From Dillenia suffruticosa (lineage: Eukaryota; Streptophyta; Magnoliopsida; Dilleniales; Dilleniaceae), in the NCBI GenBank assembly GCA_033439265.1, contig JAVTVX010000016.1, forward strand, positions 17,096,701-17,160,700: a stretch of 64,000 nucleotides of DNA, given 5' to 3'. Of the stretch, positions 11,793 to 22,985 are shown piece after piece. Position numbers and translations under genes: made by a program. The notes beneath the pieces were generated by a model. It had not been told where the DNA came from, did not search any database, and saw only the letters and a list, made by a program, of their open reading frames with translations. The stretch's first letter is position 1. Each line of letters starts with the position of its first letter.

Positions 11793-12412
11793 CTGGGGTT
11801 TGTGCAGCAGGCTTTCTCCCTCTCCCCAACCTCTCTCTCTCTCTCTCATATCGCTGCTCATGTCTCTTCCTCTCCTATACCTGCCTCATCTTCTTCCCTC
11901 TCCGATAGCCACGCCACAAATCCCATCTCCTTTGGCCGCCAACATCACTGTCTGCTCTTTCTTTTTGTCTCTCTCTCATCGTTTTCTCCCAAACCTGCCA
12001 TTGCCATCACCCCTCCTTCGTCGGTGTTCGTTCCACGCAAGAGAACCGGAAGTGAGAGGATCGCCAGAGAAACCCTTTTCTCTCTTCGCACGACCGCCTT
12101 CGTCTTCTTTTCTTCTCTCCGCAGAGATTCGTCTTCTCTTCTCGATGCTTCCTCATGAACATCTGCATCTGCATCGTCTAATCAAAACCTACCCATGGTT
12201 TTGATCCGGAAACTTATGGTTTTTGTATAGAATTTGGATCTTAAACGGGCTAAGCCTGGCCCAAAATGGCCCCGAGGCCCTTTAATTCTTCGGGCTGAGC
12301 TCGGGCCCCGATTCTTCGGGCTTTCTTGAGCTGAGCTCGAACTTGGACCCATAAATTTTAAACCGGTAGCCAAGGTGAAGCCCAATTCAGAAAGCTCGAT
12401 TGCCAAAGCCTA
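11527..12412. mobile_element. non-autonomous hAT-type transposon
   Basis: 886 bp. Imperfect terminal inverted repeats: left TAGGACTAGCAATTGGGCC, right end read inward TAGGCTTTGGCAATCGAGC. Both have the TAGG..TGGCAA shape usual for plant hAT elements. It is flanked by 8-bp direct repeats GCTGCACC / GCCGCACC (one mismatch). Both ends are rich in GGGCTGAGCTCGGGCC-type words. The interior holds a CT microsatellite and a CT-rich, gene-leader-like stretch but no transposase. It is also present, right end deleted, in the paralogous segment. Confidence 0.75.
11750..11791. repeat. (CT)n microsatellite inside the hAT element
   Basis: CT dinucleotide run. The matching position in the right-hand copy is interrupted by a poly-T insertion (57559-57655). 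Confidence 0.9.
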
Positions 12413-12436
12413 GCCGCACCCACACACCTTAGTCTT

Positions 12437-12536
12437 ACTCTTAGTTTTTTTTTTTTTTTTTTGGTAACACAAAGATTTGAATTTTGGATCTCTTGGGAGA
12501 GGAGATTGTTACCATCAGATTGTCCACTCAGGAACC
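12437..12536 (-). mobile_element. short SINE-like insertion
   Basis: About 100 bp flanked by ACCTTAGTCTT at 12426-12436 and 12537-12547. On the minus strand the body reads GAGTGGACAATCTGATGGTAA, about 40 bases later ATTCAAATCTTTG (B-box-like), then a long A tract near the 3' end. Direct repeats, A tail and box spacing suggest a tRNA-derived SINE. An eight-base stretch between the A tract and the left repeat is unexplained. Confidence 0.5.
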
Positions 12537-12547
12537 ACCTTAGTCTT

Positions 12548-13425
12548 TGTGTGCACTTTGTTGTGGCACCATGCACAACCAAAGTGTCAAGAGTGTTATT
12601 GATCAACCCCCAAATCTACACAAAAATTACAATGAATGAATCCCAAATCAGCCTATTATGTTCTTACATAATATTCCAAAAAATAACCTTTACGTAGGTT
12701 CCCTTCAATGCCCTCCTTGCATTGCATATCAGCTGAATTACACGTTGATTTTCATTCCCCAAATTACAAAAATCATATGGTGGTTACATCCGAACCATTA
12801 TGGGAAACTTTCCAACCTAGATGTGGTTAACAATCCTAACTGCTAGGAAAGCATCCATAACCGTGTAGGGAAGCGTGGTGAGATTGATATACGTTGGTCC
12901 AGTTTTCAGCTGATCTCACACTTATTAGCAAAGAAAAGTCTTTATATTAGCAAAGAAAGGAGGAGTATAAAGAAAATCAAGTTTAAGAAAACTTAATATC
13001 AAAATGCACATCATTTTGGTATCCTGCTAACTACTTCAAAGATTGATGAATTCAGACCAGGAATGATATTTAAGTAGAATTATGCTATAACTTCTGGTTA
13101 GAAGCAGACATCAAGAGTAAGACAAAAGTAACGGACATTTACAAAAATTCTCAAGATAAAGTGCAAAGGCTCCATCATAAGCCAAGGCTTGCAGTTGTAA
13201 AGAAGGCGTAATAATCACTATACCTGTAAGGTATATAGACATTAACTTGAATTTATACCTAAACTAGCTTCTGCTGCAGTATTTCAAGAACAGAACCACT
13301 TCAAAATAATTTCCATGATTGCGGGAGAAGCAATGCATGACAACTGAAGAATATATGTGCACATCCAACAAGAAAGACACCAGTCCAATGCTCACATTTT
13401 TTCAAAGTTTAGCAATATTTCTGTT
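12548..13425. other. intergenic; end of the duplicated segment near 12925
   Basis: 12548-12925 aligns with 57930-58305 and then similarity to the right-hand copy stops. 12926-13425 is AT-rich with no recognisable gene or element. Confidence 0.6.
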
Positions 13426-13919
13426 CCTGTTCAGTCACCGCACCATCAAATTCTGATTTGGATGACTCCAGCAAACTGCTGATTGGATCCGATTGTGAGG
13501 GTAAGAAGTTTTGAATGTTGCTTCCTATGTTCCCTTGGATGATGGTCGATAATGTGCAAACCACCTGAATAAACCATCAAGCTACGAAAATGAGTATTAT
13601 ACTAAAAATTTGGCCTCAATCTAAAAAGTTTGGCTTGAGAGTTGTTGCATCTAAATGATGCTATTTTTGGGAGTCCTTAGATAGTCATATGACATTTTTA
13701 ATTTTTCCATAAATCATGACACCTCTACAGTTGCTTATAATTAGTTTAGAAGATAAGCTGCCATCAAACCACCCCAAAAGAATAGACATCTGTCTTGGTT
13801 GATACTATCCCACTTTCTGCACACTCTGGTGCTACGAATCCTAGAGTGCCGACACTCTGGTCTCTGAGGAGTTGTCTGAGTCTTCGAACTGAGTTCTCGC
13901 AAGACCAAAATCCCCAAAC
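13426..13919 (-). pseudogene. receptor-like kinase pseudogene fragment
   Basis: The minus strand at 13751-13919 encodes kinase subdomains VII-IX: FGDFGLART, then VGTLGFVAPE, STKTDVYSFGVV. A one-base loss separates ETRV from VGTLG, putting TAG in the original frame, and TGA follows FGVV. The DFG and APE motifs are recognisable, so the source was an active-type kinase domain. A possible last exon lies at 13426-13555: TTTATTCAG acceptor, then an open frame of about 50 residues ending KYC and TAA. That link is weaker. Nothing else of the kinase is present. It is unrelated in detail to the LRR-XII kinase in this window. Confidence 0.7.
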
Positions 13920-14092
13920 TGGTACATTAATGACAATAATATTACTATATTAGAATTTTCATAGATATCAAGGCCTTGGCACAACTATCAATCCAGTCAT
14001 TCTCTTGTGTATTTGGTCTCTTGCAAGGAAGAAAATTCAAAGCTTTGTATTAGCCGTTTTGTCACTAAGGAGTAAAGATCATAGATTATGAG

Positions 14093-14209
14093 GATAGGTG
14101 TAGACATCTGGGCTCCCAAGTCCCTTTAAAATGACTATAAAAGGCAATGCCTATATTCACTTTACCATTCTCAACTAATTTATTAATAACAAAGTTGCAT
14201 AGATACAAA
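14093..14209 (-). pseudogene. PPR protein pseudogene, downstream piece (beyond the CACTA insertion)
   Basis: The minus strand reads CNFVINKLVENGKVNIGIA and FYSHFK, then after a one-base gain GLGSPDVYTYP. This is the helix-turn-helix pattern of pentatricopeptide repeats and continues the piece at 15206-15779. PPR proteins bind organellar RNA. This piece is out of use: it is separated from the start by 996 bp of transposon, is frameshifted, and reaches TGA soon after YTYP. Confidence 0.75.
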
Positions 14210-15205
14210 CATTATTAGGAAACACATTATCAGCGACGAAAAAATCCGTCGCTAAAGGGTATCTGCAACGGATGTTTAGCGACGGATTTTTTCCGTAATT
14301 AAAATCCACCCGCTAAATATCAGCGACGAATTACTATCCGTCGCTAATATAAGTGATGGATTTTAACGGATTTTACGTATTAATGACCGAAAAAATCCGT
14401 CATTGATGATTAGCGACGAAAAAAAATATGTCGCCAACAAAAAAAAAAAAAAAATCAGGCGAATGCAAGTGGCTCCATGCAGCCGACCCGCGCACCAGCC
14501 CACCCGCCTGTGTACTGTTGCTCTAATATGCTTTAAATTCCTCACCTTCAGCGAGTTTCGAACCTTTGCACAAACAAAATTATAACATCACTACACCACA
14601 CCACAATGAATTCTCTTATGCTACCTTTTCTTTTTTTTTTTTTTTTACTTGTTATCTTTATCTCACTTTTTTTAATAATAATAAAATAATTTAAAATGAT
14701 AATTTATTATAAAATAATAAAATAATAAAATTTTAACTTAAAATAAAATATTACAAAATTTTTTAAAATAAAATAATATTATTTTTTTACAAAATAAAAT
14801 AAAAAGAAAAAGAAAAAGAATTATTAAATAAAAAAAATTTTAAAAAAATTTAAAAAATTAAAAAATTAAAAAAATCCGTCACTAATCTATCAGTAATCCG
14901 TCGCTAAATTTTTCGTCGTTGATACATGTATTTATTTATTTTTATTTTTTTACCCTTCACCACCATATCGATTAATTAGTGATGGAAATTTTCTGTAGAT
15001 AAAAATTCCGTTGGTACTCCGTCGTTGATAGGTTTACAATTTTTTTTTTTTTTTTACTATTGACCACTACAGCAATGGATTAGCGACAGAAATATTTCTG
15101 TCGTTAATCATTCGGTATTCAGTCTAACGTTAATCCATTGCTATTACCGACAAATTTTTTTTCATCAGTAATTTTTCGTCACTGATAGCGTGTTTTCTTG
15201 TAACG
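14210..15205. mobile_element. 996-bp non-autonomous CACTA element inside the PPR gene
   Basis: Termini CATTATTAGGAAACAC at the left and, read inward, CGTTACAAGAAAACACGC at the right. They are degenerate relatives of CACTACAAGAAAACACGC. Flanked by a 3-bp duplication AAA (14207-14209, 15206-15208). Subterminal regions carry many TAGCGACGGAT / TCCGTCGCTAA repeats. The centre has a GC-rich tRNA-like segment (14445-14620) and a long A/T-only stretch (14640-14880). No transposase. The reading frame of the PPR gene becomes continuous when it and one AAA are removed. Confidence 0.85.
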
Positions 15206-15779
15206 AAATCTAGAACACGACCACGTCTCCTTGTTTGAATTAGCATGTCAATTGCCTCATTGAACATACCAGCAACAAGATAAACCTTGAAAAATGCATG
15301 AATTGCCCGTGCCAATAACTTGGGTTCGCTACCATCCAAACCGTCCCAAACCACCTCAAACAACTCCGAAACCTCAAAACCCAGGTGGGTCTTCTCGGCC
15401 AAAAGAACTCCTGATAATATAGAGTCCAACATCCTCTCCAAGCCCCAATACCACAAAATCCTAGCCAAACCAGCATATGCATGAACATCATGCTGATACC
15501 CAGATGCTTTTACCTTACGCAATGCTGAACTGGGTTCTCTCCTAAACTATGCAATGTTTCAATTACTTTGGCTGAATTTAATTCATCAGAATCATCGCAG
15601 AAACCATTATTACTATGAGGACCTAAAATTTGCTCATTGTCTGACAATGAGGGACTTAACTGTGCAAGTACAGCCGTTGATAGAGATTGAAGTTTGATCA
15701 CATGTCCAAAAGAGAAACAGAAAAATGAAAGCCTTTGGTGGAAACCCACATGGGTTTTGCAAAAGTCAAGCTTTTCCAA
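15206..15779 (-). pseudogene. PPR protein pseudogene, upstream piece
   Basis: Encodes a mitochondrial-type N-terminus (LSTAVLAQLSPSLSDN), then LNSAKVIETLHSLGENP. After a frameshift it reads KASGYQHDVHAYAGLARIL, FEVSELFEVVWDGLDG and FFKVYLVAGMFNEAIDML, stopping at the CACTA boundary. The order and wording resemble the Arabidopsis At2g26790 type of P-class PPR protein; that similarity is from memory and not searched. No ATG begins the frame: the first upstream in-frame codons include TAG, so the start is lost. A frameshift near 15515 and the transposon at 15205 make it non-functional. Confidence 0.8.
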
Positions 15780-16026
15780 GCCTACGGGTCTCAGCTATTC
15801 CAATCTGCTAAACTATAAGGGGAAAAAATTATTTGAGGAACTAAAGAGAGATTAAATTTCAATTGGGTTCACTTCGAGACTAGCAAAGGCTCCACCTTTA
15901 CAAAATCTACCACCAACCCATTTTTTGGACTCAAACTTAATTTCCAGAAGAAAAATAAGGAACACGCACCTGGAACATTATGAACAACAAAAGGAATTGC
16001 TCGTTTTGATGAATGTAAGAAAGAGG

Positions 16027-16349
16027 TGATGAAATATGCCATAGGGCATAGCCCTTAACAAATGCAGTAAATTTTGTAAAAAGAGTGAAGACCCATGTAG
16101 CTATCATTTAGCTATGATTGAAAGCATGTGCTGAATATTTTGCAGAAGCTGTTGAAACCGAATTGAAGTCAAGCAAATGGGAAAAAGACAAAATTTATTA
16201 GAAAATATTCTTGTAGAGCATTCTTGAATATGCCACTTGTCATCCTTTTATTATTTGTATTCTTGTATATAAACCACACTATGTTTTACCTTTCTTTAAG
16301 AAATGAATGGGTAAAATCTTCTCCCAAATATAATTTCATTCTTTATTCA
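16027..16349 (+). repeat. 5' LTR of Copia element
   Basis: Begins TGATGAAATATG and ends TTCTTTATTCA. It pairs with 20887-21199 over its length, including GCATGTGCT.AATATTTTGCA and ATAAACCACACTATG. A TATA-like GTATATAAACC lies at about 16264. Confidence 0.88.
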
Positions 16350-16363
16350 TGGTGTTAGAGCCA
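16350..16363 (+). other. primer-binding site of Copia element
   Basis: TGGTGTTAGAGCCA directly after the left LTR, close to TGGTATCAGAGC, the site that pairs with initiator methionine tRNA in plant Copia elements. Confidence 0.75.
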
Positions 16364-16376
16364 CCTGATCCAGAAT

Positions 16377-19300
16377 ATGGCAGATCAAGACATAAATGCC
16401 AATATTGAAATAACAGATGATTTAGCTCAATATAATGAAGATCCATTGCATCTTCGAAACTTGGATCACCCATGAATGACCCTAGTTACTTCCCCTTTGA
16501 CAGGTGGAAATTATCTCAGCTGGAGCAGATCCATCAAGATATTGTTAGGGGCAAAGCTTAAATTGGGATTTATCACGTACCTAACCAAAAACAGAGCAAT
16601 GGGAAAGAGTGGACTGCACGATAAGATATTGGATCCTGAATTCCATTTCAAAAGAAATTGTGGAGGCTTTTATTTACACAACTACAGCAAAGAAAATATG
16701 GGAGTTACAAGAGAGGTATAGAGAGTGCAATGGGCCACTACTATATCATATTCAAATGTAGATTGGAGTTACAAGAGAGGTATGGAGAGTGCAATGGGCC
16801 ACTGTTATATCAGATTCAAATGTTGATTAGCAGCATAACCCAAGGCACCTTGAAGGTGGAAAAATACTTTACAAAATTGAAGAAATTGTGGGACGAGCTT
16901 CAATGCTTGATGCCGGTTCCTATATGCACGTGTGCAACAGCAAAAGAAGTGTCAGATCTGACTTCATTCAACAGATTGATGCAATTTTTTATGGGGCTTA
17001 ATGATACTTATGATCATGTATGTGATCAAATCCTTGTCATGGATCTACTTCCATCAGTAAATAGAGCATACTCGATGGTGTTAAGTGTTGAGAAGCAAAG
17101 AGATGTGCATGCTATTTATCATAAAAAATGAGAATGTAGCAATGTTTATTAGAGGGCAAGTCAGTAAGAAAGAAATGGCAGAAGAGGTTTTAGGAGAAGA
17201 AGACCAGGTGCAGGTGGAAGAAATGGTGGGAGAAGAATTGGAAATAATGAGAAGAGATACAACACAGTGATCATTGTAACATGGATAGGCATTCACAAGA
17301 AAATTATTTTAAGATATATGGTTTTCCTGACCGGTAGAAGAACCTGAAAAAACAGAGAGCAAAGAGTGCAAGCACTAAAAGACAAATGGTAAATAAGGCA
17401 AAGACATCGCCGGACTTTGATGATGAATATGCAAACGTGGGTACCAAAGATGGCTCTCAAGTTGTCAACATTGCCTTTATAGTCCAGCAAGGACTAATGA
17501 AGTTTTTAAAAGAGAAAATGCAAGCAGACAATATAAACCAGGTGAACTTTGCCCACATTAAAGATTTTGCATGTATGACATCTTACTACTTTGCCTTTAC
17601 AATATTTGGTTGCATAAAACCAAGTACTTGGATGTTAGATAGGGGTGCATGTTGCCATATGTGTTCAGATTTAAATTTATTGAAAAATGCACAACCAACA
17701 ACTCATTTCACACCTGTTTGCCTACCAGATGGTTCAATAAAGCAAATAGAATACAAAGGAAATGTAAATTTATATCAAACCTTACATCTAACAAGTTCTA
17801 CATATTCCTACCTTTCAATACAATTTAATATCTGTCTCAAAACTAGCACAGACAACACAAATTAAATTCATTTTCTATCCAACTTATTGCTTGTTGCAGG
17901 ACCTGCAAAGTGAAGAAATATTAGCTGTTGGCAAGCTCATAGGAAAGTTATATTTGTTGAATAATTCTAGTTTTTTAAGTAGGAAGACTGAATTTTGTAA
18001 TTTGTTGTAAGCACAAAAAATTCAAGCAAATTACAGAAACTTTTGTTTTGATTTTGGTTTTGTGAATGAAATTTCTAATGGTGTTTCAATTGATTGGCAC
18101 AAGAGACTTGGCTGTTGTCTTACAACACCTAACTTTTCTACAGCCATACACAACCAATGTAGACATAACTTCCTTACAAGAATGTGAAACCTCTCATAAG
18201 GCCAAATAATAAAAACTTAGTTTTTCTACCGGTAAAATTCGAACATCTCAAATTTTTAAGTTATTTCATATAGATCTTTAGGGTCCATGTAGACAATATT
18301 CTTTCACCAATACTCCATATATGCTCGCTATAGTTGATTTCAGCAAAAGCACAAGGACTTTTATGTTCGTGAATAAAACCCAAGTTATTTCTACCTTGAA
18401 GGATTTCTTTTGTCATGGTTAAAACATAATTTGAGAAGAATGTCAAAATCATTAGAACTGATAATGGTATAGAATTTACCAATTATGAATGTCAAAATTT
18501 ATTGAGAGAATTATGAATTTTACACTAAAAGACTTGTGTTTACACTAAACAACAAAATAGAGTTATAGAGAGAAAACATAAGCATCTCCTTCAAATAGTG
18601 AGATCGATTGTATTTCAAGCTAACTTTCTTTCAAAATTTTGACTCTTTTCACTTCTCATGGCAAGTTACATTATCAATAGACTTCCCACACCAATTTTGC
18701 ACTAGCACACACCCTATGAACTGTTGTTTGGCCATAAACCTGATTATAGCACACTCAAAACTTTTGGATACCTTTGTTATGCTACAAACATCTTACCTCA
18801 TAAAGATAAGTTTGATACTAGAGCCCATAAGTGTATTTTCATTGGAGATAATAGTAGGCAGAAAGCTTATAAACTCTTTGATATAGATACAAACAAAATT
18901 CATATAAGCCGCGATTTCATCTTCCATGAAAACATTTTTCCATTCCTTCACACCCAAGAGCAATTTTCACACATACCTTTGTCATTAGTTCCTTTCGACT
19001 CTAATTTGGAACCACAAACTAGAATTATCACACACCAGCATATAGAAACCCCCATAAACACTACCTTTGAAACAACCCCAGAAACCGAACCTTCAAATTC
19101 TCAAAGTAACACAATTGAAACAACACCAGAAATTCAAAGAAGAAGCACTAGAGTGAGGTCTAAACCTATATGAATGTAGGATTATGTAACAAATATGACT
19201 TCAAGTAAGAGCTTATCAATAGCTATTGTTAATTCAAATGTCATTATGCCTTGAACTTCGAAACGCGCACCTAACACTTTTCCCTTTCGAAATTCATTGA

Positions 19301-20879
19301 ATTTAGACTATGCTCATATGGCTTTCTTGTCAAATTTATCTAATTTGCAGGAACCAATTTCTTATGAGCAATCATGTAAAGACAAAGGTTGAATTGATGC
19401 TATGCAAAGTGAGCTAAATGTTTTAGAGAAAAACAACATTTGGGAATTGACAGAGTTACCAAAAGAAAAATGGGCAATTGGTTCAAAATGAGTTTATAAG
19501 ATTAAATTGGAACCAAATGGTACAATTGATAGACTAAAAGCGAGGTGGTGGCAAAGGGGTATCATCAAAATGAAGGGATCAATTATCAAAATAGTTTTTC
19601 TCCCATGGCCAAGGTAGTAACTATTAGGTTATTCCTTACTATAACGGTTGTAAAATGCTGGCTTTTATATCAACTTGATATAAATAATACATTTTTACAT
19701 GGAACATTGGATGAAGAAGTATATATGATACCTCCAAAAGGCTATACAAAAGCAACTCAAGGCCGAGTGTGTAAATTGAAGAAGAGTCTCTATGGTTTAA
19801 AACAAGTTTCTAGATAGTGGAATCAAGAATTTAGAGATAAATTGAAATTATTTGGGTTCGAATTATCACAACTTGATAATTGTCTCTTCACCAAACAAGA
19901 AGCGGCAAGTTTTACAGCATTATTGATATATATAGCTGATGTTTTGGTTGCGGGGGATAACACAAAAGAAATTATAGCTTTAAAATCTTATCTACACAAC
20001 CTATTCACCATCAAAGACTTGGGAGAAGCCAAATATTTCTAAGGCCTTGAAATTGCAAGAACAAAGCAAGGAATTTATATCAACCAGTGTAAATATGCCT
20101 TAGATGTGACAAATGATGCGGGATTATTAGAGCCCAAGCCAACCAAAACTCCCATGACAAAAGGGATGAAGTTGATTGCGGATATAGGGGAGAGACTTAA
20201 CAATCCAGAATGACATAGAAGATTGGTTGCTAGATTATTATATTTGAATTTTATATGGCCCGATATCACTTTTGGAGTCCAACAATTAAGCCAGTATGTT
20301 AACGTACATTCAAAGGCACATTGGAGTGTAGCCTATGTCAAAGGATCGCCATCTCAGAGATTGTTCTTTCTTATTACTAATAATTTTATTTTAAAGGGTT
20401 TCTCATATGCCGATTGGGCTTCATGCTTGGATACGAGAAGATCCTTAATAGGTTACTGCATTTATTTTGGAGATGTATTTGTGTCTTGGATAACCAAAAA
20501 AAAAAAAATAGATTACATTTCAAGATCTTCAGTTGAGGCCGAATATAGGAGGATGGTTGCTACTATGTGTTAATTACTGTGGATTTCTTTTATACTTGCA
20601 GATTTCAAGATAAGTCCTCTCCTTCCTATTCCACTTTGGTATGATAACAAGGCTACAATACACATAATTGCAAATTCTGTTTTTCATGAAAGAATGAAGC
20701 ATCCAGAAATAGATTGTCACTTGGTAAGAAAAAAATATAAAAAACAGTTTGTCACATCACAGCACATTAGTTCTCAATATCAACTCGTTGATTTGTTTAC
20801 TAAAGCATTGGCTGCCTCTCAATTTCACAATTTACTCTGCAAGTTGGGCTTGGTTGATTATCACCAAGCTCCACCTTGA
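16377..20879 (+). pseudogene. Copia gag-pol polyprotein (broken)
   Basis: Gag starts at ATG 16377 (MADQDINANIEITDD), stops after NLDHP, and continues as LTGGNYLSWSRSIKILLG. A 64-bp tandem duplication at 16701-16828 shifts its frame. Protease at 17620-17660 reads WMLDRGACCHM where DSGA is expected, so the catalytic triplet is altered. Integrase (about 18270-18720) is badly eroded. Integrase C-terminal and linker material is at 18724-19173. Reverse transcriptase spans 19545-20042 (LDINNTFLHG, LKKSLYGLKQ) with YIADV in place of YVDDV. RNase H is at 20400-20880 (YADWASCLDTRRS). Multiple stops; no activity possible from this copy. Confidence 0.87.
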
Positions 20880-20886
20880 GGGGGGA
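20878..20886 (+). other. polypurine tract of Copia element
   Basis: GAGGGGGGA immediately before the TGATGACATA start of the right LTR, the usual plus-strand primer. Confidence 0.8.
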
Positions 20887-21199
20887 TGATGACATATACC
20901 ATAGAGCAAAACCCCTAAATGTAACAAATTTTGTAAAAAGAGTGAAGGCACATACATCTATCATTTAGTTATGATTAGAAGCATGTGCTAAATATTTTGC
21001 AAAATCTGTTGAAACGGAATTGCTGCAAGTAAATGAGAAAAAGACAAAATTTTTTATAAAATATTATTGTAGAATATTCTTGAATATGTCACATGTTAGC
21101 CTTTCATTATTTGTATTTTTATATGTAAATCACACTATGTATTACATTTCTTTAAGAAATAAATGGGCAAAATCTCCTCCCAAATACAATTTCTTACTG
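20887..21199 (+). repeat. 3' LTR of Copia element
   Basis: Starts TGATGACATATACC and matches 16027-16349 with scattered substitutions. The end near TTACTGTA is uncertain by some bases. Confidence 0.85.
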
Positions 21200-21835
21200 T
21201 AGATGATCTTTATTTATCACTATAATATCGTATTGTATTCATTTTTTTGTCAAAATTGAGCAAAAATCATGCTTATTTTCAGAAAAAATAGAAAGCATGA
21301 TTATTTTATTTAAAATATCAGAATTTTCAATATTTTAAACTAGTTCTTTTTTTTTTTAATATTGCCCCCAAAGTTCATTGTGTGCGAGGAATTAGTGAGA
21401 GAGATTCTAATCGTAAAATATTTAAAATATATAGTGAAATTTTCAAAAGAGAAAAAATTTTCAATTTTTCTAAACTGGTGTTTTGCGTTTTGTAGTGACT
21501 TGACGTGACTCGATATTAGTCTGCTTGAAGATCACAAATCTCCAAGCAATTAATTATAATAAATCATAACTCATTCCATTTCTTTTAATCATTCTCCTTT
21601 GATCAGAGTCATATATCAATTTCATAGGTTTTTTTTTTTTTTAAATACCAAGAAATTGACTTTAAAATCGATTTCTAGGATATCGATTTCAAATTGCCCA
21701 GATAAGGCTACCCATTCACCCAAGAAAAAAAAATAGAAGTCGACTTCTTAAAAATTGATTTTAGAAAAAATATATTTAAAGGAAAAATTTTGCTAAAAAA
21801 AGGAATATATATTTACCAAAAGCAAAAATTATTAA
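21200..21835. other. AT-rich intergenic DNA, no gene seen
   Basis: Strongly A/T-biased with poly-A and poly-T runs. No open frame of interest on either strand. Confidence 0.5.
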
Positions 21836-22357
21836 AATAAATTTTTGATTAAAAATTTTTGAAAAACAAAGAAAGAAAAAAAAATAAATATGAACAATTA
21901 TTAAAAGAAAGCAAAAAATTGTAAAGGAATATAATTATAAAAAAGCAAAAAAAAGTTTATTAAAGGAAAACAAATTCCAATTTTTACAAATTATTAAAAT
22001 AATTTTTTTATAAAAAATTTTTGCAAAAAAGGAAAGAAAACAAAGTGTAAAAAAAAGTAAGTTTGAAAAATTATTAAAAGAAATTAAAAATTTTTAAAGA
22101 AAAATGTTTATGTGAAGCAAAAAATTTAATTAAAAGAAAACAAAAGGCAATGTTTGCAAATTAATACAATAAATTTTCCATAATAAAATTTTTTGTAAAA
22201 AAGGAAATAAAACAAAACGCAAAAGAAAGTAAGTTTGAAAAATTATTAAACGAAAGCAAAAATTTTTAAAGAAAAAATTTATAAAAAACAGAAAATTTTA
22301 TTAAAGGAAAACAAATATCAATTTTTGCAAATTATTAAAATAAAATTTTCAAAAACA
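21836..22357. repeat. A-rich tandem repeat, about 3 units of 150-171 bp
   Basis: The word AAATTATTAAAATAA (or AAATTAATACAATAA) recurs at 21836, 21988, 22158 and 22329. Each is followed in the same order by AAAAAGGAAA.AAAACAAA, AAGTAAGTTTGAAAAATTATTA, AAGCAAAAATTTTTAAAG and TTTATTAAAGGAAAACAAA. Steps are 152, 170 and 171 bp. Confidence 0.75.
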
Positions 22358-22589
22358 AAATTCTGCAGAGTATCTGTTTAAATTTATAAACTCTTTAATA
22401 GATATTATAAATTGATTTTACTTGATCATCTTCTCATATCTCAATAAATATTTATTTATATTATATTAAAGATAGTATTTTTTTTAATTATTTTATCACT
22501 GAAAAGAATTTATAAGTTATTATAATATAAAAAATAGTACTTTTTCCCATGGAATTTTTCAGGTGTTTGACTTTACATCGCCAAGAATT

Positions 22590-22985
22590 TTCATTTTCCG
22601 ATGTTTTTGTTATAAAATGTCAACAATGCGAATAAATTGAGACATTTAATGGCAAATATATTGGGAAAAGTTATTGGAGCTCAAATTTGAGCAGGGGCGG
22701 GAATTTTTTATCAATGTTTAAACACTAAAACATTGATAAACCCTTTTGCTTTTATCGATGTTTAGTGACAAATACATTAGGAAAAGTCATTGGTGTGCAA
22801 TTTGGAGTTGTGACAAAAATTTTTGCCGATGTTTTAACAATAAACATAGTAGAGAGAGAGAGAGAGAGAAATGCTGACGTTTATACTTGTAAATGTCGAA
22901 AAGGGTAGAGAGAGAGAGAGGGGGATAGAGTGTAGAGAGAGAGGGAGAGAGAAAATATGTCGATATTTCACTTAAAAAAATCGGC
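22590..22985. repeat. block of dispersed GATGTTT / AAACATTG inverted motifs
   Basis: Variants of CGATGTTT and its complement recur five or more times (near 22598, 22712, 22758, 22830 and, weaker, 22870 and 22960). A roughly 110-bp unit (ATATTGGGAAAAGTTATTGGAG / ACATTAGGAAAAGTCATTGGTG) is tandemly doubled. Two GA-rich tracts follow. It looks like the subterminal region of an unidentified DNA transposon. Confidence 0.45.

Larger units (their letters stand above)
16027..21199 (+). mobile_element. decayed Copia LTR retrotransposon
   Basis: About 5.2 kb. Order: LTR, primer site, gag, protease, integrase, reverse transcriptase, RNase H, polypurine tract, LTR. Integrase before reverse transcriptase places it in Copia. 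All coding parts are broken. I could not find a matching 5-bp target duplication (left flank AGAGG), so the right LTR end is approximate. Confidence 0.88.
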
